A stretch of 64,000 bases of DNA from Pneumocystis sp. 'macacae' (GCA_018127085.1 CM030720.1:248001-312000), one strand, 5' to 3'. Numbered from the stretch's first letter, positions 1-13,844 are shown. The notes: generated by a model from the letters alone, not told the origin. Made by a program: numbers and translations.

Positions 1-98
1 CATTTTTTATATACATCAATTCATTAATATCAAAAATTGAAGAAGATTTTTCATAAAGTAAAGAAATACATTTTAGCGTCTATTATTAATAAGAAAAA

Positions 99-1054
99 TC
101 AAGAAAAAATATAAACAACTTCTTCAAAAGCGTTTTCCTGTATTTCTTTTCTTTGCATAATATAAACCAAATTTTTTTGTAATTGATTATGCTTAATAGA
201 ATCTATTACAAGTTCAACACCTATATCTTGTAATAACAATGACCATATAAAAAAAAGTATTTTTCTTTGGATAGTAGAATCTTAAATATCAGAAAAGCAT
301 AAAAAATAAAAACATACAATTATCATCTTTAAGATATTTTACTATAATAGCCCAACCATCAAGTCTACAAAATTCTTGCAAAGCAGCATAATTATTTCTA
401 ACTTCGCTCGCTATTGCATAAAATGATTTTAAACGGACGTCCGGATTATCATCTGAATTAAATAAGCTCAAAACTTTTTCTAAACCCCCATTATTCAAAA
501 ACTAATATAATTAAATGTTAAAAAAAACGCTCAATATTAGTACTAACACATTTTTGACTATCAATATTATTTTGAACAGCAGTACCACATACAGAAGCTG
601 CATACATTCTAATAATAGATTCTGAAGAAGAAAGTTGTTGAATTAACGGTTCCCACATATTCATATTTTCAAGATCTACAAAGAATCAACAAAGAATATA
701 GGAAAAAGAAGTATAGTATTTTTCGCATTATAAATATTTTCTATTAACTATTATATTATTTATCAAAATATTCATATATTAAAACGAATTACCATTTCAA
801 GATTCTCAAACGCAATTTTTCTATTTTCTAATGATTGACTAGAATCAGTGATAATATTCATAGCATCTTTCATTAAAATTGCATCATCTTTTCCCAGAAT
901 ATGATCTATTAATCCTGGATCCTTTTTACTTATTAGATGTAATAAAATTAAAAAAACACACCAAATTTGAACAAAATACATCTGAACTAACAGGTTGAGA
1001 GTTTTCTCTATGAAGACGTGTACTAAAATCCAAGAGCTTTCCTAAGTTAGGCAT
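99..1054 (-). CDS. FES1: Fes1/HspBP1-type Hsp70 nucleotide exchange factor
   Basis: Cytosolic armadillo-fold protein that releases ADP from Hsp70. I see five exons on the minus strand. Exon 1 begins MPNLGKLLDFSTRL. Exon 2 (to about 775) carries DPGLIDHILGK and a stretch ending ENLEM, the family's N-terminal signature. Exon 3 (about 545-680) reads NMWEPLIQQLSSSES with MYAASVCGTAVQNN. Exon 4 (about 330-500) reads NNGGLEKVLSLF and the helical repeat RLKSFYAIASEVRNN. Exon 5 ends in QRKEIQENAFEEVVYIFS and a stop. The spliced protein is about 250 residues, slightly short for Fes1 (near 290). Introns start GTATTT, GTAATT, GTTAGT and GTATGT. Family assignment is firm; exact splice sites are my reading. 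Confidence 0.85.
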
Positions 1055-1566
1055 ATTAAATACTTAAATATTCAAAAAAATTTAATTATTAATAAGTATA
1101 AAATATAAAATAACGTTTAAAACAATTATAAATTTATTTTATACAAAAGTGTTTTTTAAAAAAAATATAAAAAATTAACATTCAAATACATTAAAAATTC
1201 TCAACATACCAACTAAATTTATAAAAAATATACAGATTTTAACTATTTATAAAATACTTTAAAAATAATATATCAGTTAAAAAAACAATATTTATACAAA
1301 TATCAAAATCGTAAAAAACTATATCTTAATACATAATTATTAATATATCTAATAAAACAATATATGATCTGGTAAACACATTTTAAATTATGATGATATA
1401 ACCAAGAACCAAAAAAAAATAATAAAAAAATACAAGTAATAAATACATATAAATAATATCAAAACTTATTCAACATATTTCACTACTCCCTATTATAATC
1501 TTCTAATTATATTCACCCATACCATTTTTTATGTCAATTTTGCAACTAGCTTTATCATTTAATTTT
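1055..1566. other. Intergenic, AT-rich
   Basis: About 500 bp of very AT-rich DNA between two minus-strand genes, holding the FES1 promoter and WDR8 3' region. I see no RNA gene, repeat array or coding exon. Confidence 0.6.
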
Positions 1567-3040
1567 CTACAAATTTATCATTATTTTTTCATTAACATTT
1601 TCAATATTATCCTCTATAATATAGCAAATAACAAATTCTTCTTTGTCACCTATAACAATACCAATCCGTCTTATATTATCTATATTTTGCGGTTTTTGTA
1701 ACCAACGCAACCATTTCACATTAAAATCATATTTTGGTAATAAAACCGTTTTTGGTTCATTCCACTGATAATTCCATAAATAAACACAATTATTAATTTT
1801 CAATTCGTTAAAACAAACAATACTTAATAAAAATGGATTAAAAGGACACCATTTAACAGCCTTTATAGAATTACAATATATCAAAACAGCAACAGGAGTA
1901 AGATCAACTAAAGACCATATCCATAGCACTGTAGGCATATTATCATTTCGAGTTGCAACTAAACTACCATCATTATTAAATAACAATATTCCAACACCGA
2001 GACAAGACGCCGGATCCTGTATATTTGGACATACAAAAGGAAGAAAGACAGGTTGAGATGCAACTTCATCTAGAGATAACTTAAAAAGCATATTTAATAC
2101 TAAATATAAAATACATACATTTAGGGATAGAAGAAGATAAAACTTCTTTCCATACGGTAACACCATCAAATTTTACACTGGTTGTATGTGTCATTTCAAT
2201 AATAGAATTAAATGTAAAATTTTCAAGAAACCGTACTTTCCCATCAAATGAACCAACAGCAATAAATTTCCCTATGGGAGGACTCCATTGAACAGTTTTT
2301 ATACCAAGACCAGTATCATATGCAGAATATTGTTGCAAAAGACAACCATTTGAAGTATATAAAAGTATTTTATACTCCATAGGCGATTCCCAAACAGCAA
2401 GCCATTTTCCATCCTGAGACCAACTACATCCTTGAGCATCTACAGTAGGTAAACACCATTCTTTAGAAAGTCTCCATGGTGTAGAACTATAATCAAAAAG
2501 ACTAATAAAATCACGAGACATAGGTCGCGTAATAAGAACAAAGTGAGTTGATGTAGGACGATAATCATATCCTAAATATAAATAATAAGTTGCAAAATTC
2601 AATATAGCCATACCTTTATTAGCAAATTTGGGGTAATATATAATAGATCCACCATTTTTTGAAAGAGACCATACAATAAGTTTCAACAAAAAATCAGTCC
2701 ATATTAATATTTCAGACCCATTTTCACTCCATTGTATATTTTTAATACCATGTCCTTCGGAAATATTAAGTTCCCATTTATCATCATCTAAAATCCATGC
2801 CTTTACATTTCTATTATCAGCAACAAGAATTCTATCACTTCCTTCAGTATAACACCATTGTATAAATAAAATTCCTTGACAGAATTCAGGATCAAGATTT
2901 ATAACACGTTTAATAGACAATGATATTGTAGAACGTATAATCAAACGCGAAGGATAAGAAAGAAAAGCAAAATAAGACCCTGTAGAAGAAGGAACAGCAC
3001 CTATTTTACCATTTGAAGAAAAAAAAGGAGTTAAATCCAT
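1567..3040 (-). CDS. WDR8: WD-repeat protein Wdr8/WRAP73
   Basis: Beta-propeller protein of the WRAP73/Wdr8 family. In fission yeast Wdr8 acts with Msd1 and kinesin-14 Pkl1 to hold spindle microtubule minus ends at the spindle pole body. Exon 1 (from 3040) starts MDLTPFFSSNGKIG and carries repeats such as QGCSWSQDGKWLAVWESPME and VQWSPPIGKFIAVGSFDGKV. A 49-nt intron at about 2070-2118 joins SIPK to YEVASQPV, reproducing the family's KYEIAS block. The last exon carries the diagnostic LATRNDN-like segment, here SLVATRNDNMPTVLWIWSL. The length, about 470 residues, is normal. Confidence 0.9.
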
Positions 3041-4148
3041 ATCTTTTTAATAATAATAACAAAATAAAGTAAATCTTAATCCTAAAACACCATTATCCAA
3101 TTCACAAAAACTAATTTGTTTTCCTTTATATTCAGCGTTTTAATTTAAAACTTATAAATATTTTAATCGAATCTCAATTCTTTAAAACAAATTATATTTT
3201 AAAATATATTATACATAAATTTTAATCTACTCAGTTTTCCATCATAATTGTAAAAATTTTACCAATCATATTACCTTGAAACCTAAAATCATAGAATTAT
3301 ATTTCAGTTAAAATATTATAACTTTATTTTAAAACATATTTCAACGATAAATAAAAATTACCAATTTTTACATAAAAAATTGTATTAATTCTTTTAAAAA
3401 AAATATAAATGAAAATATAAAAATATTATAATTATAAAAAATAAAAACCAACACAAAAATATCTTATATATCATTCAAAAATAAAAAAATAATCTAATTT
3501 TTTAAATTATATTCTATTTAAAATAAATACATAATACTTAAATTCTTTAGAAAATCTACTAAAATTACTAAAACACAACTAAATAAAAACAACTAATGAA
3601 GTATTTAAATAATTTTTTTCAAACAAAATTTATATAAATACATTAAATTCATTATCATTAATCTTTACATTTTATTTAAATACTCAATATTCCATATATA
3701 AGTTACTTAAATCAACTTTATAATCATTTAGAATAATAAAAAAATATCAAATAATTTATCAGTTTTTTTAATATAAAGATAATTTTAAAAACTACAATTC
3801 AAAACTATTATACTTTTTTAGTACAACAGAAATTAAACATAAAAGCAAGCTTATATTAAATAACACTTAATCATTTAAAATGATCAACTTAAAATTAAAA
3901 TTACTAAACTACAAATTATAATAAAAAAATAACTAAAATAGCAGAAACTATAATAATACTTTCAACAAACTAAAATAATTGTACATATATAACTATAATT
4001 ATATAAAAATAAATAAAAACTAAAATTCATATTTTCAAAAAATAATTATATCATAAATTTTATTAAAGTAAAAATCCAAATCATTAACTAAAAAATCATA
4101 CTATTTAATACAAATTGAATATTTTAAAACATATTAAATAATAAATTC
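3041..4148. other. Intergenic, extremely AT-rich
   Basis: About 1.1 kb. One 60-nt line at 3481 has only four G/C bases. No exon, tRNA or clear repeat is visible. It holds the WDR8 promoter and the 3' end of the phosphatase gene. Confidence 0.6.
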
Positions 4149-5673
4149 TTATGATTCTACAGAACATTCTTTATTCCAATCTTTCGGAACTATTTTTGAC
4201 ATTATATCCTGAAATGCCTCAAAAGTACAAAAACTTTTATTGCCATCCAAATGTTTACCCTTCTTCTTACATTCAGGAATAACCATTGGAACATCATTAT
4301 AGCGCAAGCGTATATACCATTCATCATTTTGAAAAAGTGACTGAAAATAAGACTTTGGAGTTTTTCTAAATAATTCAAAAGCAATATGTGATGCATATGG
4401 AGGCCATCTTAATATGTTATTATAAAATCGTATATTAATATCATCAATTACCTTCTATCAAAGCACTCCAAAGATTGTAAAATTGAGCCTAATGTAGTAT
4501 CATGAGCTCCATATAAAGAAATTTTTCTCCTTTCATTACTCATATCTTTCTTACTTTCTACAAAATTATCCCTTAGTTCACCCAAAAATAAACCAATCCC
4601 GAGCTTTCTTATTTCTAAATTATCTAAAAACAAATTAATTTGCAATTCAACAATTTATTATAAATAAAATATACCTCGATAACCATCAAACCACTCACTA
4701 ATAGAAGCTAGTTCAAGATCTTTCCGTAATTCCTCATCATATAATTCATCAGGAATCTTAATTCCATTTCCTATAGCAGTGCATATTATATCATACAACT
4801 CAAATACATTAACAGGGCCTTTCACTGATATTTTACCATCAATATAATTTGATAATTTCTTAGACGTTCTAGAAGCTAATATTGGATCCCAAACCTTAGA
4901 AGCAAGCTCTGAAAATTGATTTAACAATGTACGTAATCGTCTTTTTTTATCAATAATATTCTTAGAAAAACATAAAAACCCACTTGCATCGATCATCATT
5001 AGGAAAAATATTCTCATTTAAAAGTTCCCTTACGCCAAATTCAGCTTCAAATGTAGATTTTCTAAACTTAGAAGGGTATAGCCCAGAAAATACTTGTTGT
5101 GCAGATTCTAAAGCCCGTGATATATCCGATGTTCGTATATATATTTCAGATGACTTAGAAATAAATTCTGGAAGGAACGATAACTGATAAACATATAACT
5201 TCCGTAGTCTCTCTCCTAAATTTAAAGTAGATTCTCGACCAATATCTGTTAACTGTCCCATCATACTAAAAAGTTAACTTTATAATTTATACATATGGAT
5301 AATCATATACCAAATACCATCGTCTTCAATTCTTTTAAAGTTTCCATTTTTATCCATCGCTTCAATCTTTCTCTTATATTTCAAATAATCCCAATTCTGA
5401 TCACTTAAGGTTTTAGAATTTGAAGTTTTAACAGCTGAAAAAAAACGATCTACAGAATGACAAACATTCCATTTTATAGGAAAACCAAGAATTTTAAGAC
5501 CTGAAAAAATAGGTGTTCTTTCACCTAATTCTTTTAGTTTGATAATTTAAAAAAATAAATAGATCAAAACCATGACGAAATATTATCTGAACGGAGTGCA
5601 ATGAAAGCTCAGGAGGATATAATTTAGGGATATCAGAATCTTTATATCCCATTTGTGGCGGTAGACTTGCCAT
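4149..5673 (-). CDS. Histidine acid phosphatase family protein
   Basis: Branch-2 histidine phosphatase, related to lysophosphatidic acid and ACP-type phosphatases. It is spliced from several minus-strand exons. The start MASLPPQMGYKDSDIPKLYP leads into FRHG, and an intron then joins it to ERTPIF, restoring the catalytic RHGERTP that forms the phosphohistidine. Downstream are QLTDIGRESTLNLGERLRKL and RTSDISRALESAQQVFSGLY, typical of the family. The proton-donor motif appears as YGAHDTTLGSILQSL. The last exon ends NKECSVES. No clear secretion signal or membrane segment is present at the N terminus, so an intracellular or mitochondrial role is more likely than a secreted one. The substrate cannot be told from sequence. 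Confidence 0.85.
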
Positions 5674-6282
5674 TATTTTTACTATTAAAGTATATTTTGA
5701 AAAAATAGAAAATATTAAGTTCAAAGTTTCAGATAAAACTAAATATAAAAATAAACGTTAAAGTACCGAAAAATAAACCAATTATAAAAATAAAAACAAT
5801 ATATGATTGTAATATATTAAAAAAGGAAAATATTATCTTTCTTTTTTTTTAAAAAAACAACAGATTTAAACATCTTAATCTAAAATATATTTTAAACTTA
5901 AAAATATTATAACAAATATTTAAATCATGTTCACATTAAAATATTAAAAGTACGATAGAATATAAAATATCTTGCCAAATATTATATAAAAATACATTTT
6001 ATTAAAAAAATAAATTTCACAAAATAAAACATTTTTAGTCAGAATACAACTCTATTTTAGATAGCATTAAACATATATAATTATTCAAATATCCTAAAAA
6101 TCAACATAATGATAAAATATTTTCAATAAAACATACAAAACATATTTTCATATAAAAACATAAAAACTAGAATAAAATACTATTTTTTTTTAAAAACAAC
6201 TAATATTTATAATTGGTACATGATATTATGCTAGTAAAATTTCTTACCTATTCATAAATATATTACACACAAATATTTCAAA
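5674..6282. other. Intergenic, AT-rich
   Basis: About 600 bp between two minus-strand genes. Only long A and T runs are visible. Presumed promoter of the phosphatase gene. Confidence 0.6.
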
Positions 6283-7109
6283 TTATTTTTTCATTCTTTC
6301 TTTAATGTTTTTAATCATTTTTTCTTCAGTTATTTGAAAAAACAATTGTTTATCAATATAAGCATCTTTGGATGCACTTTTTAGTTCATCAGATATACCC
6401 TCTTTATCCACAAATTTTGCCCAATCAAGTCTGGATTTCTCTAATGTATTAAGTTTAACAGTTTTATTATTTGAAACTTCTAAAGAAGATACTCGTTTTG
6501 TAGGCCTTCTTAAAGAGGATTTAGATGTTTGCAAAAGATTTATACTAGAAAAATGCGCCTTAGCTTCTGCAGAATCCTTTGAAACAAACTTCTCCTCTCT
6601 ATTATATCAAAAATAAGATCACAATAAAACAAAATAACATACGTTTCAAGTTTCCCAGCAAATTCATACGTTCTAGATATTTTTACTTTATCTTCAGGAA
6701 GACTAAAAGAATTATAATCAATCTCTTTAACAGTCTTTTTTTCATTCATAGTATTCCATATAGCATTTACATCAACCTGAGAAGCCTCTGGTACCCATTC
6801 TGCCACTTTTTTATTTCTATAGCAAGAATTAGATAATAATAGTACAAAATAACAAACACACTGAGAAGTTTGATTTCTAGTTCTTACTCCAGAATTGTGA
6901 TTTTTTTTAAAAAAATCATTACTTTTTTTTCTTTTTAAAGAATCGATTACTTTTTCATCACCTGAATCATAATTGGTATCAGAGACATTTTTATCTAACT
7001 CTGAATCACATTCGTCACTAGATTCATTTAAAACAAAATCTTCATCACTAGACTCATTATCACTGTCATGAGAATCCCTAGTTAACTTTTTCATAATTAC
7101 AGGTAACAT
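6283..7109 (-). CDS. SWC5: SWR1 complex subunit Swc5 (BCNT/CFDP1 family)
   Basis: Subunit of the SWR1 remodeller that exchanges H2A for H2A.Z. Three exons. Exon 1 is strongly acidic (DSDNESSDEDFVLNESSDE), fitting histone dimer contact. Exon 2 holds WVPEASQVDVNAIWNTMNEK and the KISRTYEFAGK segment. Exon 3 runs from EEKFVSKDSAEAKAHFSS into the diagnostic BCNT-C block: LEKSRLDWAKFVDKEGI, then DELKSASKDAYIDKQ and a basic tail ending ERMKK. The spliced length is near 230 residues, ordinary for the family. The first ATG at 7109 is used; a second in-frame ATG lies five codons on (MKKLTRD). Confidence 0.92.
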
Positions 7110-8282
7110 TTTATCAATGATACCATTTAAAAATTATTAATTATTCAATATTCATAAAAAAGTAATATTTTCTAAAATAATATTAATAAAAAAAGATATT
7201 TTAAGAAATTAAATTTAATAATTTTAAAAAAATTTTAAAAAACATAAATAATTTATAATAAATAAATAATTTTATAAATATCACAAAACTTAGCTTAATA
7301 TAAATAAAACATTCAATTTTAAAATTTTATATCATAATAAAAATAAATTTATTAAAAACTATAATAAAAAAGTTAAATATAAACTTAAAATATTTATATT
7401 TGTGTTATGCAATATATATTAAAAACAATTTAAAGGATATTATAAATATAGTATCACCAGTATTATATTGTTTCATATTTGCAATATCCATATATCCAAT
7501 ATACTCCTTTTAATAAATCAATATATATTATAAGTTAAAAATAATTTTAAAACCATTTTTTTATATAATAAAGACATTAAAATAAATATTTAATACTTTT
7601 CAAAATCCAAACAAAATAACAATAACAAAATTAAAAAATAAAATACTGAAAAAATTATATCAAAATTCTTTTATTTTCTATTTATTTTACTTTTATTTAC
7701 ATTATTTAATAGCTAATAAATATACTCAATTTAATAAATTATATTATTAAAATTATTATATAAATACATTAAAACAATCTAAAAAAAATAAAATATATTT
7801 TATATAAAAATATAGTAAACATGAACTTATAATACTATAAAAATATAAATAATAATAATCCAATCTAATTCATCTAATTAAATTATTTTAAAATATTTAA
7901 AATTCATATAAAAAACCCAGTAATTTAACTATAAGTTATATATATATTTAAATTATAATAAGATATAATAGTATATTTTTTATATTTTTCTAGCATTTAA
8001 TTTCAAAAAAAAAATAAAATTAAAAATTCTAATATCGTATTTTTATTATAAGCTCTTCTCTAAATAGTAAAAGAAATTAGATTAATAATATGTTCTATCT
8101 ATAAATATAAATAATCCTTAAAAACATTTTATAAAGAGTAGAATTCTTCAGATTAACTAAAAAATACAGCTTTATTTTTTTATATTTTTCTATTTATTCT
8201 TTCATTTATTCTTTCTATAAATCTAAAAATTTCAACGTTAAAATTCAACAAATTTAGATTATAATTTAATTTATAACAATTC
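7110..8282. other. Intergenic between divergent genes
   Basis: About 1.2 kb of AT-rich DNA between SWC5 (minus) and the PRKRIP1-like gene (plus), so it must contain two promoters. No exon, RNA gene or repeat array is recognisable. Confidence 0.6.
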
Positions 8283-8793
8283 ATGTCAGAAGAAGTACCC
8301 GATTCCCAAGAAAATCAAGAAAAACGGAAGAAAAAAAGAGCAACATCACCATCATCAATTCAAGCACGAGAACTAGAAAGATTAATGCGTAAACCTGATA
8401 AAGAAATTGATCTTTCAGCACCACTTAAACCACCACTTCCACCCCCTCCAGATATCGTAAACAATGTTCAAGGTTAATTTCTGTTTTTTTCCAAAAACAT
8501 TTATATTAAAAAATCCAGGCTCAAGTGCAGGTGCAAGTTCAGGTGAATTTCATATTTATAAAATTTCTAGACGAAGAGAATATGAACGAATGAAATTATT
8601 AGAAGAAGAAATAGCACATGAAATAAACGAAAGAGAGTTTAACATTGCAAGAGAAACAATAATAAAAAAAGATAAAGAAAAAACAGCCAAAAACAGAGCA
8701 CAGAGACAAAGACGTAAACAAAATAAAATAAACAAAATAAAAAATATAATTAAAAGTTCAGAATCGAATGAAAAAGGATCAAGTTATAGATAA
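8283..8793 (+). CDS. PRKRIP1/DUF1168-type spliceosomal protein
   Basis: Small basic nuclear protein of the PRKRIP1 family, a component of catalytic-stage spliceosomes. Exon 1 encodes MSEEVPDSQENQEKRKKKRA, an RELERLMRKPDKEI helix and a proline run (PPLPPPPDIV). A roughly 45-nt intron leads to exon 2 with the family signature SSAGASSGEFHIYKISRRRE followed by YERM. After that comes a long charged helix ending in KNRAQRQRRKQNKINKIKN. The total is about 150 residues. The gene stands alone between two kilobase-sized AT-rich gaps. Confidence 0.85.
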
Positions 8794-9825
8794 AATATAT
8801 ATAAAAATAAATATTAGAATTTTAATTTTTTAATAATAAAATATATTTTTTTAATATATTAAATATACGTAAACATGCAAGAAATCAAAAAATTGACTAT
8901 TTAATATTATTTTGTCATTATCTTGAACAAAATACCAAATTTATAACTATTTTTATTCACTTTTATATATTCAATATATTCATATATAGTATTTGTTTAT
9001 AAAAAGATATCAAAATGTCAATATATATAATATATTTTCTTCTAAAATTTAAAATATATTAATTAAATAATATATAAAAACACAATAATTAAAATCATAC
9101 TACAAGAACAATTATAAAATCACTATCACAAATTTAAATTTTATAAAATATAATTTAAATAAATATCAACATTATTTAAAAATACTAAAAATCAACCAAA
9201 ACTGTTTTTTTTTATTAATCAAAATATATTACTATAAATCTATAATCCAAATTTCAACAAAAAACCAAAGATTAAATAAAACATATTTATAGATACTATT
9301 TAATAAATTCGTAAAACATATATTATAAAAAGACTAAAATTCATAAATACTATAAATAACAAACTCTAAATTCAAAAAATATAATCACAAAAACATGAAA
9401 TGCTTTTAAAAAACTAAAAAAAACATTTTTAGATTTTTAAAATTCCATTTTAAAATAATTAATCCACTTTCAACTTTTGCTAATAATTTTAATATCAAAT
9501 TTTAAACATATAACTAATAAAAACTTTAAAAATATGATAAAAAATAAACAAAAATAAAAAATCAGTTATAGAGATATCAGATGAATTTTAGAAAATAACT
9601 TTACTTTTTTAATTTATAATTTTCCTAAATCATAAATTTCAGATATATATATATTAAAAATATAATAATATCATAAATACAAGAGAATTCAGATAAAATT
9701 TTCAAAAAATATTTTTTTATATATATATCATAAATTACAATTTAGAGGAACACAAAAGTCGAATAAAAAAATTTAAATATTTAGGAAAAAAATAAACAAA
9801 AAAAACAACTTTTTTGTAAAAGATT
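8794..9825. other. Intergenic, AT-rich
   Basis: About 1 kb of A/T runs between two plus-strand genes. Nothing recognisable besides the presumed reticulon promoter just before 9826. Confidence 0.6.
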
Positions 9826-10990
9826 ATGGAAGAGCTAAAAGATTCAGTTCACTATTGTAAGTTTGTCTTTTCCCTTTTTTTAAATTTACAAAAAATTAAA
9901 ATCTAATTTAATTCTAATAAAAATAGCAATTAAAGAACATTCTAATACATACGACTTGCCTAAAAAGCAAACCGAAAACTCTGAATCGTCTATATCTGTG
10001 TCTAAATATTGCTTGTTCTGTAAGTTTTTATTATCTTTCCCTGTAAAAATATTATAAAATACTTATTATTTAGTTTATGATCTTTTTACATGGAAATATC
10101 CTCGTAATTCTGGAATTGTTTTAGGAGGGATAGTAACACTGTTGCTTTTTTCAAGCATTCTTGATATTCCTCACTTAATTCTTCGCACAGCTTGGATTGT
10201 TTTTGCAAGCTCAACAATTATTGAAATTACAGGTCGCTCTATTTTTAAACAACCAAATGGTTTTATTAGGTTTCTTTCTAATTTTTTAGTTTAAAGGGGT
10301 ATTGTATACTTATTCTTTTTATAGCCAATTTGCACCATCATCTTTTTATTCTATTTCACGAGAATCATTTAATGATATAGTTGACAAAATATGCGATTTA
10401 ATTAATTTCATGCTTTATGGAATCCAAGAGCTTTTATTTGCTAGGAAAATTAAATATACTGCTATTGTATTTTTTCTTTTCCTATTTTCTATATCTAACT
10501 TTTAGGCATTTATTATTTCTTGGATATCATTTATTCTCGTAAATTTTTTTTCTTTTGTTCATATAGTTCTTCTAGGTCTTATTTTTAAAGCATTATAGGA
10601 TATAAACTAATTTTACTAGCTACATTATTATCATTTACAATTCCATCATTTTATATTAAATATCAAAAAATAATTGATAAAAATTTCGCATATATTTCTG
10701 ATCTTGCTAATAAATATTCAAATATTATGAAAGAGCATGCAGGAAACTGCACAGAAACTGCTATCAAAGAATTATCCGTTAATTTTATAAAACTAGGTAC
10801 AAAAATAAATGATGATATAAATAAATTTAAAAATGGATTTATGAAAAGTAAATCTCTATTGTATCTTAAAGTCAAAAAAACAAAACAAGCTACATTACCC
10901 AAAACATCTGGAACAGATGTTTCTACTACACAGGAGATATTAAACGAAGAAATCGAAAAACGTGATATTAATGTTTCTATTACAACATAG
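9826..10990 (+). CDS. RTN1: Reticulon-domain ER membrane-shaping protein
   Basis: Reticulons insert two long hydrophobic hairpins in the ER membrane and stabilise tubules. The start at 9826 (MEELKDSVHY) leads through two small exons into YDLFTWKYPRNSGIVLGG, the family's W-R/K-P-x-x-SG signature, and a first hairpin ending ITGRSIFKQPNG. Next come NFMLYGIQELLFARKIKYTA and a second hairpin, AFIISWISFILVNFFSF. A 44-nt intron ending CTAG joins VHIVLL to ATLLSFTIPSFYIKYQ, restoring the family's FTxPxxYxKYQ ending at correct spacing. A soluble C-terminal tail follows. At least five introns. Very likely a real Rtn1 orthologue. Confidence 0.85.
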
Positions 10991-11288
10991 TTAAATTTTA
11001 AAATATTTAGAATTTCTAATGATCAGACAATCTGATATTAATCTTTAAATAGCATAACACATTTAAATATTTTACCTTCAAATTAGCTATTTTTGTATTC
11101 TAAATATCTTTAATCGCTGTTATATTTTAACTATAAACCAACATTTATTTCTTAAAATCCATTTCTTTCTATTAACTTCTGTTATTACTAAAACATAAAT
11201 ATTATGTATATACGACATAATAACCCAATGTTTATAATGTACTCTAAAATTGTATCTGCAAAAATATAAAACAGTATACATCGACTAA
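10991..11288. other. Short convergent intergenic
   Basis: About 300 bp between the converging reticulon and BIR1 genes. No RNA gene or repeat seen; presumably holds both 3' ends. Confidence 0.5.
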
Positions 11289-13493
11289 TTATGATTCGCG
11301 AATACCCAAAATAGCTTGCCTTGCCCTCTCTCCTTCTTTTTTCAAAACAGAAATAATTCTTTGACACTCAATCTCTAATTTTTCAACTTGTTTCCGAGTT
11401 ATGGATTTTATCCATTCTTCAATTGTCATATCCAGCTCAGTTGCAGTAAGTTCATATGGATTAATCAAAATATTATTCGAAGAATTAAAAACAAGAGCTT
11501 GAATATTTATTGGAACCCAATCTATTATCTTACTATTATCATTACCATCAAACATTTCAGGTATCAGAGGATTTGTAGTCTTTTCTTCTTGATCTATTGT
11601 ACTAAAACCAAATATTTCTTCAAATTTCTGTTGTAATGAACCCTGAAAACAATCTTTTATAACAGAATCAAAAACTCTTTTTTCTTTAAAAGAATCTTCA
11701 AATCCTTCACAAATACTTTCTTGATAAGTAGAATAAAAAGAACCAATTTCCGATAAACTAGATATTTGAGAAACATTTTCTAATCCTTTCTGTAAATTAA
11801 CAACATTGTTTATTTTGAGAGCCTGTTTAGATTTTTTTTTAACACTAGAATCTTCTATAGATTCTATCTGATCTTTCGCTAATTCATCTATTTGGGTATT
11901 AATTCCAGATAGTTTCTTGTATATTAAACAATTTCTTTTCTCAACTTTTAAATCCTCAGAATCTGATATAATTTTTTCCCCAATATCATCATTATGAGTC
12001 ACGTCAACATTTCTTTTTGAAGATAATTTTCTTAGTAATTTATTACTTCTCACAGAACGTGCTTTTTTATAACTTTTACTCAAAATTATTTCTGTAGCTG
12101 TAAGATTATTTTGTGATTCTTGACTATAAATATCTTCAAAAATATCATTTTTAGTAATACCTAAAACGGATCCAATTAAATTTTCATCTGTTTTTATAAG
12201 TATATCATTTTGTTTATTATTTTTTATAATATTTCCATTTTGATATTTTTCAATTACAGTAGAACCAATATTTACATTATCAGTATAATTATTTCCCCGT
12301 GAAAGCTTATTTAAATCGTTTTCCTTTTTAGTTTGCTGAGACAGTCTTTTTTTATTTTTTAATTTAGAAATTTTTGTCATCTCTTCAATATATAAGGATT
12401 CTGACTTATTAGAAAGACTGTTAATACGTGAACGAGTTATTCTCATTCCCTTCAAAGGACTAGAACTATCAACATCAATAAACTTATTATTACTATCATT
12501 TTTATTTTCAACTAATATCTGATTATCCAAAAATAACGCATTATCAACGGCTAAATCAGAAGAACTGAAAAAAACATTTTTATTCTTTTCTTCGCAAAAA
12601 CTTGGTAACGATTCTTTCAAACAACATTGTAAGTTGTTATCTTTAGATTTTTTTGTAATTTTCTTAATAGACCGACTTTTTAATTTAGAAATAGGAGCCT
12701 TAACCTTTGATTTCAAACATGTTTCTAAACCGTGGCTAGATAGTATATCATTTTTCTGCATACCAGTATCATCATCACGTTTATTAGAAAAAACTTTTAA
12801 TTCTGAAACAGGTATTTTAATAATTGCTGATTGCTGAAAAAATAGACATGAAGGTGCACGTTTTTTATGTTCCTCCCTTTAAAAATTAAAATCTCACAAA
12901 TTCAAATAAATACACATACATTGGATCATCTTTCGGTTCCCAACCATCAAGACCGAGATCACAATAAATACAACTTACCATATCATTAGAATCAGGTGTA
13001 GGATTATAATAAAATCCAGCCTGAGACATCTACATAAATAAGTAAATAAAAAAATAACATTTTCAGTAACTACCTTCTTAATTTTTGAAAACCATCCTCT
13101 TTTTTGTTCATGAGGCCACCAAGAACCAAATGTAGCTTCTCGAGCATTTTGTAACTCTTTATCAGTAAGAAAGCTAGTATCTTTCCCAAAAAGCTTAATA
13201 TATTTAAGAATTGCCCAACCACATTGTCGAGAGTGTTGAAAATGTTCTTTCACAGGATTATCGTTTACATCCCAACCATCCAAAGCTTTTTTACATAAGA
13301 AACATGAAACATTATCATTAGAAGAAGGATGAGGATCATAATAAAATCCAGCATCTGCAAGCTATAAATAATTAATTTATTATTTAAAATACTAAATTTT
13401 TACATCTTTTGGCGTTGGATAACTATGAGGCCATCTTGATTTTTTTCGAGAAAATAATTGAAAAGAGGCAAGCCTTGAAGCGTAAACCTCCAT
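11289..13493 (-). CDS. BIR1: Bir1/survivin-type tandem BIR protein of the chromosomal passenger complex
   Basis: Fungal Bir1 (Cut17 in fission yeast) recruits Aurora B and INCENP to centromeres. N-terminal exons encode two BIR domains. Each has the zinc pattern C-x2-C...H...C: SCFLCKKALDGWDVNDNPVK with EHFQHSRQCGW, and SCIYCDLGLDGWEPKDDPM with EEHKKRAPSCLFF. Introns interrupt each repeat. A long exon (11289-12761, about 490 codons) is polar, low in complexity and rich in Lys, Ser and Asn, and ends in a conserved C-terminal helix: TATELDMTIEEWIKSITRKQ then VEKLEIECQRIISVLKKEGE. That tail is where family members meet INCENP and Borealin-like partners. The start ATG at 13493 gives MEVYASRLASFQLFSRKKSR. 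INCENP lies 50 kb away. Confidence 0.92.
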
Positions 13494-13844
13494 AAAAACT
13501 ATAAAAAAGAACAATCCCAGAAGTACTATTATTATTATATTGTAAAATTTCTTAAATGTTTTATAAAAGATCTATCATAACAAAATTGATCGTAAGATCG
13601 AAAAAACAATTTATCTAATATCAATAATTTATAATTATTTTAGTATTTAGAATTATTTATGAAATCCAAAACCGCATCTTAATTAAATATTTTATAGAAT
13701 CTTAAACCTCAAAAAGTAATTTTCTAAAAACAGCATTTCAATTCTTTTAAATACAAATAATTTAAGCAGATAACGCATTGTTTAGTACATATCTTCAAAA
13801 AATACGAATTTATAAAAAGTAAATACACAAAAAATACAAAAAGA
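13494..13844. other. Divergent promoter region BIR1/TAM41
   Basis: About 350 bp between divergent BIR1 and TAM41. AT-rich with no element I can name. Confidence 0.5.
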